Shown here in pieces: positions 1 to 7,880 of a DNA stretch of 64,000 bases. The stretch is taken from assembly GCF_007197775.1 (NCBI RefSeq), contig NZ_CP041638.1:310001-374000 (forward strand), written 5' to 3'. This stretch comes from Thalassotalea sp. PS06. GTDB lineage: Bacteria; Pseudomonadota; Gammaproteobacteria; Enterobacterales; Alteromonadaceae. The notes beneath the pieces are model-generated. The model was given only the letters and a program-made list of their open reading frames with translations. It searched no databases and was not told the DNA's origin. The first letter of the stretch is position 1; each line of letters starts with the position of its first letter. A program made the translations under genes and the position numbers.

Positions 1-1070
1 AAGTACGTTACGACCAAATGGGCAATTTATTTGCCCGCCGCCCAGGAAAAAATAATGATTTACCACCGGTAATTACTGGTAGTCACTTGGACACCCAACC
101 GACAGGCGGAAAGTTTGACGGTGTCTATGGGGTACTTGCCGGCCTGGAAGTTATTCGCACGCTTAATGAGCAAAATATTGAAACCTTACACCCTATTGAG
201 GTAATTGCCTGGACCAATGAAGAAGGGGCTCGCTTTTCTCCTGCTATGATTGGCTCTGGTGTCTGGTGTGGTGAGTTTGATATTGATTATGGCTGGTCGC
301 GGACGGATAAACAGGGTGTAAGCATCAAGGACGAGCTAGTTAACCATAATATGCTCGGTGATGCGAAATGTAGTGCTTTTGCTGTTAAAGCGGCATTTGA
401 ATTACACATAGAACAAGGGCCAATTCTCGAGGCAGAGGAGCTACAGATTGGTATAGTGCAAGGCGTTCAGGGGATGCGTTGGTATGATTTAACCATCACC
501 GGAAGTCCGGTTCATGCTGGTCCGACGCCAATGGAGCAGCGCCGTGACCCTTTTATGGGGCTTGCCGACATTACCAAGCAACTGTATCAACTAGCACAGC
601 AATATGCGCCATGGTCGCGGGTAACATTCGGAGATATTAAGGCGCTGCCGGGATCTCGTAATACGGTACCCGAGCAATTAATTTTGGCAGTAGATTTACG
701 TCATCCCGATCAACAAATTCTGGAACAAATGGATCAGGCGTTTAGAGAAATTGTTTCAGAGGTAAGTGAGCAATACCAATTATCGTCAACCATTCATGAT
801 GAGTGGAATTCGCCAGCTGTTACATTCGATGGCAATTGTGTCTCCGCAGTATCTGCAGCAGTAGAAGCTTTTGGCTATTCGGCAAAACAAATGTTCAGTG
901 GTGCCGGCCATGACTCAGTGTATGTGTCTAAAGTTGCGCCCACCTCGATGATATTCGTTCCTTGTGAAGGCGGGATAAGCCACAACGAGGCAGAGAATGC
1001 CCATAAAGACGATATCACTGCTGGTGCTAATGTCTTACTTGGTGCCATGTTGAGGATGGCTGAATTATAG
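1..1070 (+). CDS. M20-family amidohydrolase (N-carbamoyl-L-amino acid hydrolase / allantoate amidohydrolase type), 5' end outside window
   Basis: The reading frame is open from the first bases, so the gene starts upstream of the window; about 355 residues are visible. They match the family of binuclear metal hydrolases that split N-carbamoyl amino acids or ureido compounds in the cytoplasm. Metal-site motifs are visible in order: GSHLD followed by GGKFDGVYGV, NEEGARF with the two acidic residues, ELHIEQGP, and near the end GAGHDSVY and ISHNEAE. The first visible residues (VRYDQMGN) resemble the usual N-terminal domain about 60 residues in, so only a short part is missing. Substrate cannot be told from sequence: N-carbamoyl amino acid, allantoate and ureidoglycolate enzymes share these motifs. 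No pathway partner is visible in the window, because the next gene is about 0.9 kb away beyond a repeat block. Confidence 0.85.
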   Translation, partial: VRYDQMGNLFARRPGKNNDLPPVITGSHLDTQPTGGKFDGVYGVLAGLEVIRTLNEQNIETLHPIEVIAWTNEEGARFSPAMIGSGVWCGEFDIDYGWSRTDKQGVSIKDELVNHNMLGDAKCSAFAVKAAFELHIEQGPILEAEELQIGIVQGVQGMRWYDLTITGSPVHAGPTPMEQRRDPFMGLADITKQLYQLAQQYAPWSRVTFGDIKALPGSRNTVPEQLILAVDLRHPDQQILEQMDQAFREIVSEVSEQYQLSSTIHDEWNSPAVTFDGNCVSAVSAAVEAFGYSAKQMFSGAGHDSVYVSKVAPTSMIFVPCEGGISHNEAENAHKDDITAGANVLLGAMLRMAEL

Positions 1071-1101
1071 CGTCAGCTGAAACTGCCGCTAAATTCAGTG
1101 T

Positions 1102-1198
1102 ACAGAACACAGAACACAGAACACAGAACACAGAACACAGAATACAGAATACAGAACACAGAACACAGAATACAGAATACAGAATACAGAGCACAGAG
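1102..1198. repeat. 7-bp microsatellite, unit ACAGAAC/ACAGAAT
   Basis: About 13.8 head-to-tail copies of ACAGAAY, with C or T at the last position and one ACAGAGC near the end. It lies 30 bp after the stop of the upstream hydrolase and just before the palindromic repeat block. A seven-base unit is prone to slipped-strand copy-number change; here it is outside any coding frame. Confidence 0.95.
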
Positions 1199-1248
1199 TT
1201 CAGAAAAAGCGCTTTAACTCTACGTCATTCCGACCCCAAATCACTCTA

Positions 1249-1860
1249 GCGTCATTCCGGTCTTCGAACCGGAATCTAAGTTTTTGGCAAGAGATACCGG
1301 ACGACTCCGGTATGACGAAGTTAAGGGGTAACGGCATTCGGCCCCATACCCTAGAGCGTCATTCGGCCCCTACCCTAGAGCGTCATTCCGGTCTTCGAAC
1401 CGGAATCTAAGTTTTTGGCAAGGGATACCGGACGACTCCGGTATGACGAAGTTAAGGGGTAACGTCATTCGGTCCCATACCCTAGAGCGTCATTACGGTC
1501 CTCGAACCGGAATCTAAGTTTTTGGCAAGAGATACCGGACCACTCCGGTATGACGAAGTTAAGGGGTAACGGCATTCGGTCCCATACCCTAGAGCGTCAT
1601 TCCGGTCCTCGAACCGGAATCTAAGTTTTTGGCAAGAGATACCGGACCACTCCGGTATGACGAAGTTAAGGGGTAACGTCATTCGGCCCCATACCCTAGA
1701 GCGTCATTCCGGTCCTCGAACCGGAATCTAAGTTTTTGGCAAGAGATACCGGACCACTCCGTTATGACGAAGTTAAGGGGTAACGGCATTCGGTCCCATA
1801 CCCTAGAGCGTCATTCGGCCCCTACCCTAGAGCGTCATTCCGGTCTTCGAACCGGAATCT
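1249..1860. repeat. Tandem array of a 107-bp palindromic (REP/MITE-like) unit
   Basis: Six unit starts (gcgtcatt) lie at 1249, 1380, 1487, 1594, 1701 and 1832; the last unit is cut after about 30 bp. Spacings are 131, 107, 107, 107 and 131. The two longer units carry an extra 24 bp that repeats the unit's own start (gcgtcattcggccc...). Each unit holds two hairpins, ATTCCGGT/ACCGGAAT and ATACCGGA/TCCGGTAT, and the 69-bp core is itself bounded by CGTCATtCCGG and CCGGtATGACG, so it is a nested palindrome. Copies differ by a few bases, and some changes break a hairpin (attacgg at 1491, ccgttat at 1758). With the microsatellite, this array fills the gap of about 0.9 kb between the hydrolase and the OPT transporter. 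No gene is seen inside it. Confidence 0.93.
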
Positions 1861-1981
1861 AAAGTTAACAACAGATACCATCCACAAAAACAGTTTTATT
1901 GGTTTTGTGATTGCCTTAGTCGTTTATATCGTTAACAATCGAACGACCCGAATAACTAAAACAAATAACAGGGAGCTGTCT

Positions 1982-3751
1982 GTGTCAGAAACAACATCCG
2001 ATCAATTGGCAGATAAACCTAAATCTACCTCCGACGGGCCACTATCCTATGGTCCATACCCTGAGCTGTCGAAATATGCGATTTTTGTCGGCTATTTTCT
2101 CGGTGTCATTATTGCCATTTCTATTGGTTACGCCTCATTGAAACTCGGCTTTTCCATTGAGGGTTCAGAGCTTGCTGCCATCCTTGGCTTTGGTATCTTG
2201 CGCGGCATTTTACGTCGCCGTTCCATTATCGAAAACAACGTAACCCAAACCGTTGCATCGGCAGTTAACGGTGCATCTTCGGGTTTAATGTTCTCGGTGC
2301 CGGCGATATTTATTCTTGGCTATGGTCAGGAACTAAATCCATACATCGTAACCTTTGGTGCCATCGCAGGTGCCTTCTTAGGTATTGCTTTTATCATTCC
2401 ATTACGTAAGCAAATGATTGATTTTGAACGCCTTACCTATCCAGGTGGCGTTGCCGTCGCAACCATTTTGAAATCGCCTGGGGCCGGTATCGAAAAAGCC
2501 AAGTTACTTGTTGGCGCGATGATATTTTCCGGGGTTATCCATGTATTGGCCTTGGCCAACGGCGTTCATGATTTGCATGTCGGTGACTGGTTGAGTATTC
2601 CTGAAGATTACGCGTATTTGAATCTAATGTTTTATGCGTCTCTGATGACCGTAGGCGTTGGCTTTATCGCTGGCCGCGGTGGTTTTGCTTTTATCGTTGG
2701 TGGCTTTGTCTGTTATTTCTTCTTAGCACCAATGTTGGATCTAACCGGGATGTTGCCGTTAGATGCCGCAGGCAATGAAATCACCGATGCCAACGCGCTT
2801 CGCCTTACCCTATTCAGACCAACCGGTATCGGTATGTTAATTGGCGGTGCGGTTATTGGTGTCGTGTTCGCCTTACCTTTGATTCGCTCAGCAATTAAAT
2901 CGATGCAAAACAGCGCCAAAGTCGAAAGTGCATTGAGCAGAGATGAAATGCCAATCAAACTGCTTTATTTCGCTGTTGCTGGCGCTGCTATCTTACTCAT
3001 GATCATGGCCTGGACGTCAGCCGAGCAAGTAGGTATCGGCCGCGGTATTGCTATGGGGCTGCTAGGTACGCTTTGGATTTGGATGTCAGGTATCATCCTT
3101 TCCGAAGCCATTGGCCGCACTAACTGGTCACCGCTGAGTGGTATGACGCTTGTCGCAGTAACCATTCTGATCATGCTAACCAGTGGCATGGACACCACAG
3201 GCGCTATTGTTGCCGCTGTTACCGTAGGTGCTGCCACCTGTGTGGCGATGAGTCAGGCTACGGACTTAATGCTGGATATGAAAACCGGTTATCTGGTTGG
3301 TGCAACGCCACGTATGCAACAACTCGGTCAGTTTGCCGGCGCCTGGTTGGGGCCAATCGTTATTATCATTTTGATTTATGTTCTGCACAGTGCTTTTGGT
3401 TTAGGTAGTGATGAACTGCCAGCACCGCAAGGTCAGGCTTTGGCTTCCATGGTTCAGGGTATTACTGGTGGTGACGTACCAACAGAAAAATATACTGCCG
3501 GCGCATTATTAGGTGGTTTGTTATCAGCGATGATGGGCGGCCTGGGTATTACCGTTGGTCTTGGTTTTTACCTACCATTCAATATCGTATTGACCTATTC
3601 CTTAGGTACCTTATTACGTGAAGTTGTTGATCGTAAAAAGGGCACCCATTGGTCTGATAACAAAGGTATTCCAATCGCCGCAGGTTTGATTGTTGGTGAA
3701 GCTTTGGTTGGCGTAGGTTACGCCGTGGTTAAAATTGCGACTGCAGCGTAG
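1982..3751 (+). CDS. OPT-family (oligopeptide/metal-chelate) transporter
   Basis: Integral inner-membrane protein of 589 residues with roughly 14 hydrophobic segments, matching the OPT superfamily that imports peptides or metal chelates. Family-like stretches include YPGGVAVATILKSPGAG (about residues 155-172), the repeated glycine-rich helices, and GALLGGLLSAMMGGLGI near the C-terminus. I place the start at GTG 1982 because GGGAG lies 6 nt upstream; the frame is also open to a GTG at 1907, but that has no ribosome site and adds a polar stretch. A small protein follows 12 bp downstream and probably shares the transcript. Substrate is not evident: bacterial OPT proteins include peptide and siderophore-like transporters. 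Confidence 0.88.
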   Translation: MSETTSDQLADKPKSTSDGPLSYGPYPELSKYAIFVGYFLGVIIAISIGYASLKLGFSIEGSELAAILGFGILRGILRRRSIIENNVTQTVASAVNGASSGLMFSVPAIFILGYGQELNPYIVTFGAIAGAFLGIAFIIPLRKQMIDFERLTYPGGVAVATILKSPGAGIEKAKLLVGAMIFSGVIHVLALANGVHDLHVGDWLSIPEDYAYLNLMFYASLMTVGVGFIAGRGGFAFIVGGFVCYFFLAPMLDLTGMLPLDAAGNEITDANALRLTLFRPTGIGMLIGGAVIGVVFALPLIRSAIKSMQNSAKVESALSRDEMPIKLLYFAVAGAAILLMIMAWTSAEQVGIGRGIAMGLLGTLWIWMSGIILSEAIGRTNWSPLSGMTLVAVTILIMLTSGMDTTGAIVAAVTVGAATCVAMSQATDLMLDMKTGYLVGATPRMQQLGQFAGAWLGPIVIIILIYVLHSAFGLGSDELPAPQGQALASMVQGITGGDVPTEKYTAGALLGGLLSAMMGGLGITVGLGFYLPFNIVLTYSLGTLLREVVDRKKGTHWSDNKGIPIAAGLIVGEALVGVGYAVVKIATAA

Positions 3752-3763
3752 GAGATAAGACAG

Positions 3764-4297
3764 ATGATTAACTTAGCAAAATTTATTGTTATCGCGTCTT
3801 TTCTGGCGGGCGCATTCTTAGCATCGCTGGATGAAGAAACCATCAACTGGACGTATTTCATTCCGGTGATGATTGCCGGCGTTGTTGGTATTTTTCTGTT
3901 GAAATCCAGCGAAAAAGCCGCGGCTCAGGACGACAGCTTATTGGCCAGTGATAAGCAAATATTAGAAACCAGTCTCAACAATATTCTGGCAAACCTTAGA
4001 GACTTAGATGGCCGCAAAGACAAGGTTCCGACCTACGATATGCGCTTTGAAATTGATCGTATGTTCCGCGAAGATTTAAACAACTTTGCCGATAGCCGTG
4101 AAAGTATGAAGCATTTATTTGGCCTGATGGCGTATGCCGACATCATGTCGAGTTTTGCTGCGGGCGAACGTTATCTGAATCGCGTTTGGTCGGCGTCAAC
4201 GGATGGTTATGTCGATGAGGTTTTAGCTTATGTTTCCAAAGCACACAGCCAGTTTGAGCATGCGCTGGAAGAATGGAATAAAGCAGAATCTGCGTAA
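3764..4297 (+). CDS. Small membrane-anchored protein partnered with OPT transporter
   Basis: 177 residues with two hydrophobic segments at the N-terminus (about residues 5-22 and 30-47), followed by a charged, mostly helical cytoplasmic or periplasmic part containing the stretch DLDGRKDKVPTYDMRFEIDR. I do not recognise a named domain. It begins 12 bp after the OPT gene with a ribosome site (aggag) and ends just before a strong terminator, so the two form a two-gene operon. That linkage suggests an accessory role for the transporter, but nothing in the sequence gives a mechanism. Confidence 0.8.
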   Translation: MINLAKFIVIASFLAGAFLASLDEETINWTYFIPVMIAGVVGIFLLKSSEKAAAQDDSLLASDKQILETSLNNILANLRDLDGRKDKVPTYDMRFEIDRMFREDLNNFADSRESMKHLFGLMAYADIMSSFAAGERYLNRVWSASTDGYVDEVLAYVSKAHSQFEHALEEWNKAESA

Positions 4298-4311
4298 TAA
4301 AAACTAGCATT

Positions 4312-4340
4312 TAAAAAGGGGCATGATTTGCCCCTTTTTA
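4312..4340 (+). terminator. Rho-independent terminator after OPT operon
   Basis: Hairpin with arms AAAAAGGGGC and GCCCCTTTTT around a short loop ATGATTT, beginning 15 bp after the stop codon. The A-run before and T-run after the stem would let it work from either strand, but the gene on the other strand ends at 4392 and reads toward it, so it may serve both. Confidence 0.85.
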
Positions 4341-4391
4341 TTTCTACCTTGAGTCCGATAGATGGCTCAACGAATATTGGCAGAATGCTAG

Positions 4392-4859
4392 TTATAATGA
4401 AATCACGCCGGTAAATTCCAACACCAGAAGCGGCCCAAGAATAGCTAACATTGAACCAACAATACTGAGTAGGCCCATGCCGAGCACTTTCCAGTTTGAT
4501 TGAAATACATAGTTATCGGATTCAACAATTTCTTGCTTTTTCATCTGCTGATTATCTGCAACATATCTGGCAATAATTACGTAAGCAACGGTAAATGGTA
4601 GGCTTGGGAAATCATCTGGCAGGAAAGGCATCGTCAGTAATAGAAGGACGATTAATCCAATACCTGCATACAGGGTTTTCTGTTTGCTATCGTGCTTTTG
4701 CAAAGTGCCAAAGTTCGACATCAAAAAGTACATCAGCCCGACTGGCCCACCCAAAAACGTGCCAACGGCAACCTGAGTTGGTGAATAAATCTTATTAACG
4801 TCACTATTTGATTGCACATTGACATCGGAATCAGGTGCAGCATATACATTATTTTCCAT
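4392..4859 (-). CDS. Small multi-pass membrane protein, function unknown
   Basis: 155 residues. The N-terminus begins MENNVYAAPDSD, a polar segment, then come four likely membrane helices (about residues 28-47, 63-80, 84-98 and 125-150). A ribosome site GAGGAAT lies about 7 nt before the ATG. The same kind of N-terminus (MENTPYKAP) occurs in the unrelated-looking small protein at 38877-39206, so this is probably a recurring N-terminal signature of small membrane proteins in this genome. I know of no function to assign. It is a single gene on the minus strand, 81 bp beyond the start-distal end of the amidohydrolase gene. Confidence 0.7.
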   Translation of the reverse strand: MENNVYAAPDSDVNVQSNSDVNKIYSPTQVAVGTFLGGPVGLMYFLMSNFGTLQKHDSKQKTLYAGIGLIVLLLLTMPFLPDDFPSLPFTVAYVIIARYVADNQQMKKQEIVESDNYVFQSNWKVLGMGLLSIVGSMLAILGPLLVLEFTGVISL

Positions 4860-4940
4860 TTATTATTATTCCTCTTTTTGGGTAGCCATCTTATCGATGG
4901 ATGAAACGCTTGTTGTATTCGATATAAATTTACTCGTCTT

Positions 4941-6521
4941 TTACTGTTCCTTGGTTTTTGCTTCTTCGACGATTTCTCTCACATCCGAAAGCAACTGCTT
5001 GGCATCATAAACAATGCCATCCTTGACGGTATAAACTACACCACCAACCCGGGTTGGTTGGTTATTGTCATCAAGGCGAAAATGGCCAGTACCATATAGC
5101 ACTTTAAAGTTGCGCAGCGGGTTTTCTTTGACGATTACCATATCGGCCTTTTTACCTACCCGCAATGAGCCAATATCCTGTTCCAACCCCAGAGCTTCAG
5201 CGCCGTTGTAGGTAGCACTTTTAATCACCTCCAGGGCATTGAAACCCGCTTCACGCAAGAGTTCTAATTCACGAACATAGCCAAAGCCATAAATCTTGAA
5301 AATGTATCCAGAATCGGAACCTGTGGTGACCCGACCGCCATGGTTTTTATAATCATTTAAAAACGTCATCCAGGTTCTGAAATTCTGCTTCCAGGCGATT
5401 TCATCATCGGTAGTCCAGTCAAACCAGTAGCTGCCGTGGGCATAACGGGACGGTTGGAAGAATTCCCAAAGCGTTGGCAAGGTATATTCTTGGTGCCAGT
5501 CGGCATTCATCTCCCGCATTAAATCGCGGCTGGCTTCGTAGATAGTCATGGTTGGATCTAAGGTAAAATCTAGTGCAATTAATTCATCGCGAACCGCATT
5601 CCAGTGATCGCTACCAGGTTTTGCCGCCTGCGCCCATAATCGCCCAGCTTCACCAAAGCGATCCATTTCATCGTTGTAGTTGTAGTCTGGGGAATAATTT
5701 TGGATGGTTTGATTCTCAAAAAGCGCTTCCGGTAAGCCATACCAATGCTCCATGGTCGTTAATCCCATTCGCGCCGAATCAAGAACATTCATTCGTGCCA
5801 CTTCTAATTGCGCATGATGCATCATGGTGCCAAGACCGGATTTTTTCGCCTGCGCCAGCGCCGCGTCCATAATGGCAGGTTCAGCGCCGAAGAATTTGAT
5901 ACCTTTTGCGCCATCCCGGGCAATACTTTTTACCCATTTTGTCGCCTGTTCCGGGGTGGTGATAGGTCGACTGTTACCCATACCAAAGCCCACATAAGGG
6001 ACAATGCGAGGTGATGCGATGGTATTTTTCTCAGCGCGCTCTACGTGGTCCATCACCCAATCGACGCCATTGAAACTGCCCGGTTCGCGCACTGTGGTAA
6101 TGCCATGTGCGAGCCAAAGCTTTAATACGTATTCGGCTGGAATATTATCGGCACTGCCACCAATGTGCCCGTGCATATCGACAAAACCCGGCAGGATATA
6201 ATGACCACTGACATCCAGCTCCTGATCACCGGGATTGGCCACTGGACGACGATTGGCTTTGATAGGTACCCCTGGGTGACCAACGCTTACCATGGCGACA
6301 ATACGATCATTCTCAACAACGATATCCATTGGCCCCTGAGCTGGTGCACCTTCGCCGGTAACGACGTTAGCCCCGCGCAGTATCAGCCGTTTATACGGAC
6401 CTTCACCCCGTTCTCGTTCCGGTGCTTTCGGTGGCGCAGCAACTAGGGAAAAACTTAAACTCATGCAGACAAGGGCGCTGCATGCGGTAATCTTTGCGAT
6501 TAGTCCTGATCGTTTTTTCAT
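4941..6521 (-). CDS. Exported metal-dependent amidohydrolase (imidazolonepropionase/prolidase-like)
   Basis: 526 residues. Residues 1-28 form a signal peptide ending SLVAA, so the enzyme acts in the periplasm or outside. The amidohydrolase superfamily metal site is complete by eye: HGH at 117-119, a lysine in GIKFFG near 209 as the possible carbamylated bridge, histidines in MMHHAQ (about 235) and MEHW (about 259), and the aspartate in TTGSDSGY near 403. The C-terminal GSLRVGKKADMVIVKENPL is the usual family closing strand. Such enzymes cleave cyclic or linear amides, often peptides such as X-Pro; the exact substrate is open. It lies 10 bp after the 2OG-Fe(II) oxygenase gene on the same strand, so the two are probably cotranscribed with the oxygenase first. 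Confidence 0.87.
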   Translation of the reverse strand: MKKRSGLIAKITACSALVCMSLSFSLVAAPPKAPERERGEGPYKRLILRGANVVTGEGAPAQGPMDIVVENDRIVAMVSVGHPGVPIKANRRPVANPGDQELDVSGHYILPGFVDMHGHIGGSADNIPAEYVLKLWLAHGITTVREPGSFNGVDWVMDHVERAEKNTIASPRIVPYVGFGMGNSRPITTPEQATKWVKSIARDGAKGIKFFGAEPAIMDAALAQAKKSGLGTMMHHAQLEVARMNVLDSARMGLTTMEHWYGLPEALFENQTIQNYSPDYNYNDEMDRFGEAGRLWAQAAKPGSDHWNAVRDELIALDFTLDPTMTIYEASRDLMREMNADWHQEYTLPTLWEFFQPSRYAHGSYWFDWTTDDEIAWKQNFRTWMTFLNDYKNHGGRVTTGSDSGYIFKIYGFGYVRELELLREAGFNALEVIKSATYNGAEALGLEQDIGSLRVGKKADMVIVKENPLRNFKVLYGTGHFRLDDNNQPTRVGGVVYTVKDGIVYDAKQLLSDVREIVEEAKTKEQ

Positions 6522-6531
6522 ATTGTCTCTT

Positions 6532-7236
6532 TTATTGCGTATAAATACGTTCTGCCGGATTAAATAGCATCCATGAGGTTAACACATATTTGTCACTTGA
6601 GATCGGCACATTGCCGCGATGAGTATGGGTGAATCCGCAGGGTGCAATCACCATAGTGCCTGCCTTCGGACGAATACTTTTTTCCTGATAATAAAAATCT
6701 GTTTCTCCGCCTTCTTCGATGTCATTGAGATAGATTAAAAACAACAAAGTCCGATGTAATGCCATATTGCCGTTCGGTTGTGGATAAATTTCCGAGTGCC
6801 AGTAACCGTAATTACCTATGCCTTTATCGTATTTTTGCGCATTGATAGGTGCCAGTTGGAACAGATAACGAACCAGGTTCATTAGATTCGGTTTACCGAC
6901 TTCTACAAAGTTGTCGGCAGTTAACTGCACCGGTTTTCCTGTTACCGGATGATTTACGGTAAGGGATATACCGCTGATTAAGGCAAAAAAATACTTTTCC
7001 AGATAAGCCTGGATATGATGTGTCGTGGTTTGCAGAATAGTATTCAGAGATTCCTGAAATTGCGGGTGCTTATTAAGGTAAATATCAGTACTGATTTTTT
7101 TACTGGTATCGACACCACCGCCAGTTATCCCCGGTGTTTTATGGGGACTTTGTTCAAATTGCTGAATGAATTTCTGACAAAATTCTTTTGACAGGGCGTT
7201 ATCATAAACTTCGATAAAATCGGTCACGGGGCACAT
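6532..7236 (-). CDS. 2OG-Fe(II) oxygenase (prolyl-4-hydroxylase-like)
   Basis: 234 residues from ATG 7236. A frame extension reaches TTG 7269, but neither start has a strong ribosome site; the ATG gives the more usual N-terminus (MCPVTDFIEVYDNAL). The double-stranded beta-helix core is visible: YWHSEIYP gives the first iron histidine with the acidic residue two further on, GGETDFY follows, then PKAGTMVIAPCGFTHTHRG gives the distal histidine, and a basic residue after it (SSDKY) fits the 2-oxoglutarate carboxylate partner. The fold is that of the P4Hc family, which hydroxylates proline or other residues. It is the first gene of a pair with an exported amidohydrolase and is transcribed away from the thioesterase gene. 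Confidence 0.85.
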   Translation of the reverse strand: MCPVTDFIEVYDNALSKEFCQKFIQQFEQSPHKTPGITGGGVDTSKKISTDIYLNKHPQFQESLNTILQTTTHHIQAYLEKYFFALISGISLTVNHPVTGKPVQLTADNFVEVGKPNLMNLVRYLFQLAPINAQKYDKGIGNYGYWHSEIYPQPNGNMALHRTLLFLIYLNDIEEGGETDFYYQEKSIRPKAGTMVIAPCGFTHTHRGNVPISSDKYVLTSWMLFNPAERIYTQ

Positions 7237-7308
7237 TATTTCTTGGTAAATCGTAGCAGTACTATGCAATAATTTTAGCCATAATGCTTAACTTTTTGAG
7301 AACCCTAC

Positions 7309-7716
7309 ATGTTTAGCGATGAATTTTTTCCACGCTTTAGCGACACCGATGCCCTAGGCCATATTAACAATACCTGTATTCCAGTCTGGTTTGAGGGCGC
7401 CAGGGAAGGGGTGTTTAAGTTGTTCACGCCGGAACTGGATTTACAAAACTGGCCTTTGATTCTCGCCAAAATCGATGTGCATTTTCATGCGCAAATTTAT
7501 TACGGTGAAAAAATCGAAGTAAGAACCTTTATATCCAGGGTCGGGAATTCTTCATTCGACGTTTATCAAGAGGTTTGGCAACAAGGTGAATGCAGAGCCA
7601 GTGGTACCGCTGTTATGGTGCACTTTTGCTATGAAAAACAAGGTGCTGTCGCTATTGAGGATAATCTCAAACAAATTCTGTTGAGCCACGCACCTACCCA
7701 TGAAACCTACTCTTAA
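7309..7716 (+). CDS. Hot-dog fold acyl-CoA thioesterase (FadM/YbgC type)
   Basis: 135 residues, the normal length for the 4HBT thioesterase family. The signature FSDTDALGHINNT (about residues 10-22) carries the catalytic aspartate and is followed by FEGAREGVFK and the central strands IDVHFHAQIYYGEKIEV. Such enzymes hydrolyse acyl-CoA thioesters in the cytoplasm; the chain length cannot be read. The gene is divergent from the 2OG oxygenase, with about 70 bp between their starts, so the gap holds both promoters. No downstream partner: the next gene starts 165 bp later. Confidence 0.85.
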   Translation: MFSDEFFPRFSDTDALGHINNTCIPVWFEGAREGVFKLFTPELDLQNWPLILAKIDVHFHAQIYYGEKIEVRTFISRVGNSSFDVYQEVWQQGECRASGTAVMVHFCYEKQGAVAIEDNLKQILLSHAPTHETYS

Positions 7717-7880
7717 CCTTCGTCCTTATTAGCGAAGAAAAAACTGCTGTCAGGCAGGTGATTCTCATAAGCTTGGCATGTTAAACTAGCGGCTTGTTTT
7801 ACAGGCAGGCCTCTCGATTATTTGTTCAACAGCGAGACACCTGCAACCTTAACCACGAAAAGAATTAATCCGTAACCTTT

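Noticed and set aside
1482..1682. 66-codon frame on the minus strand
   Set aside because: It lies entirely inside the tandem repeats and translates the repeat twice; no ribosome site.
1249..1860. CRISPR-like spacing of repeats
   Set aside because: Whole 107-bp units repeat without unique spacers and the core is a nested palindrome, so it is a tandem REP/MITE-like array.
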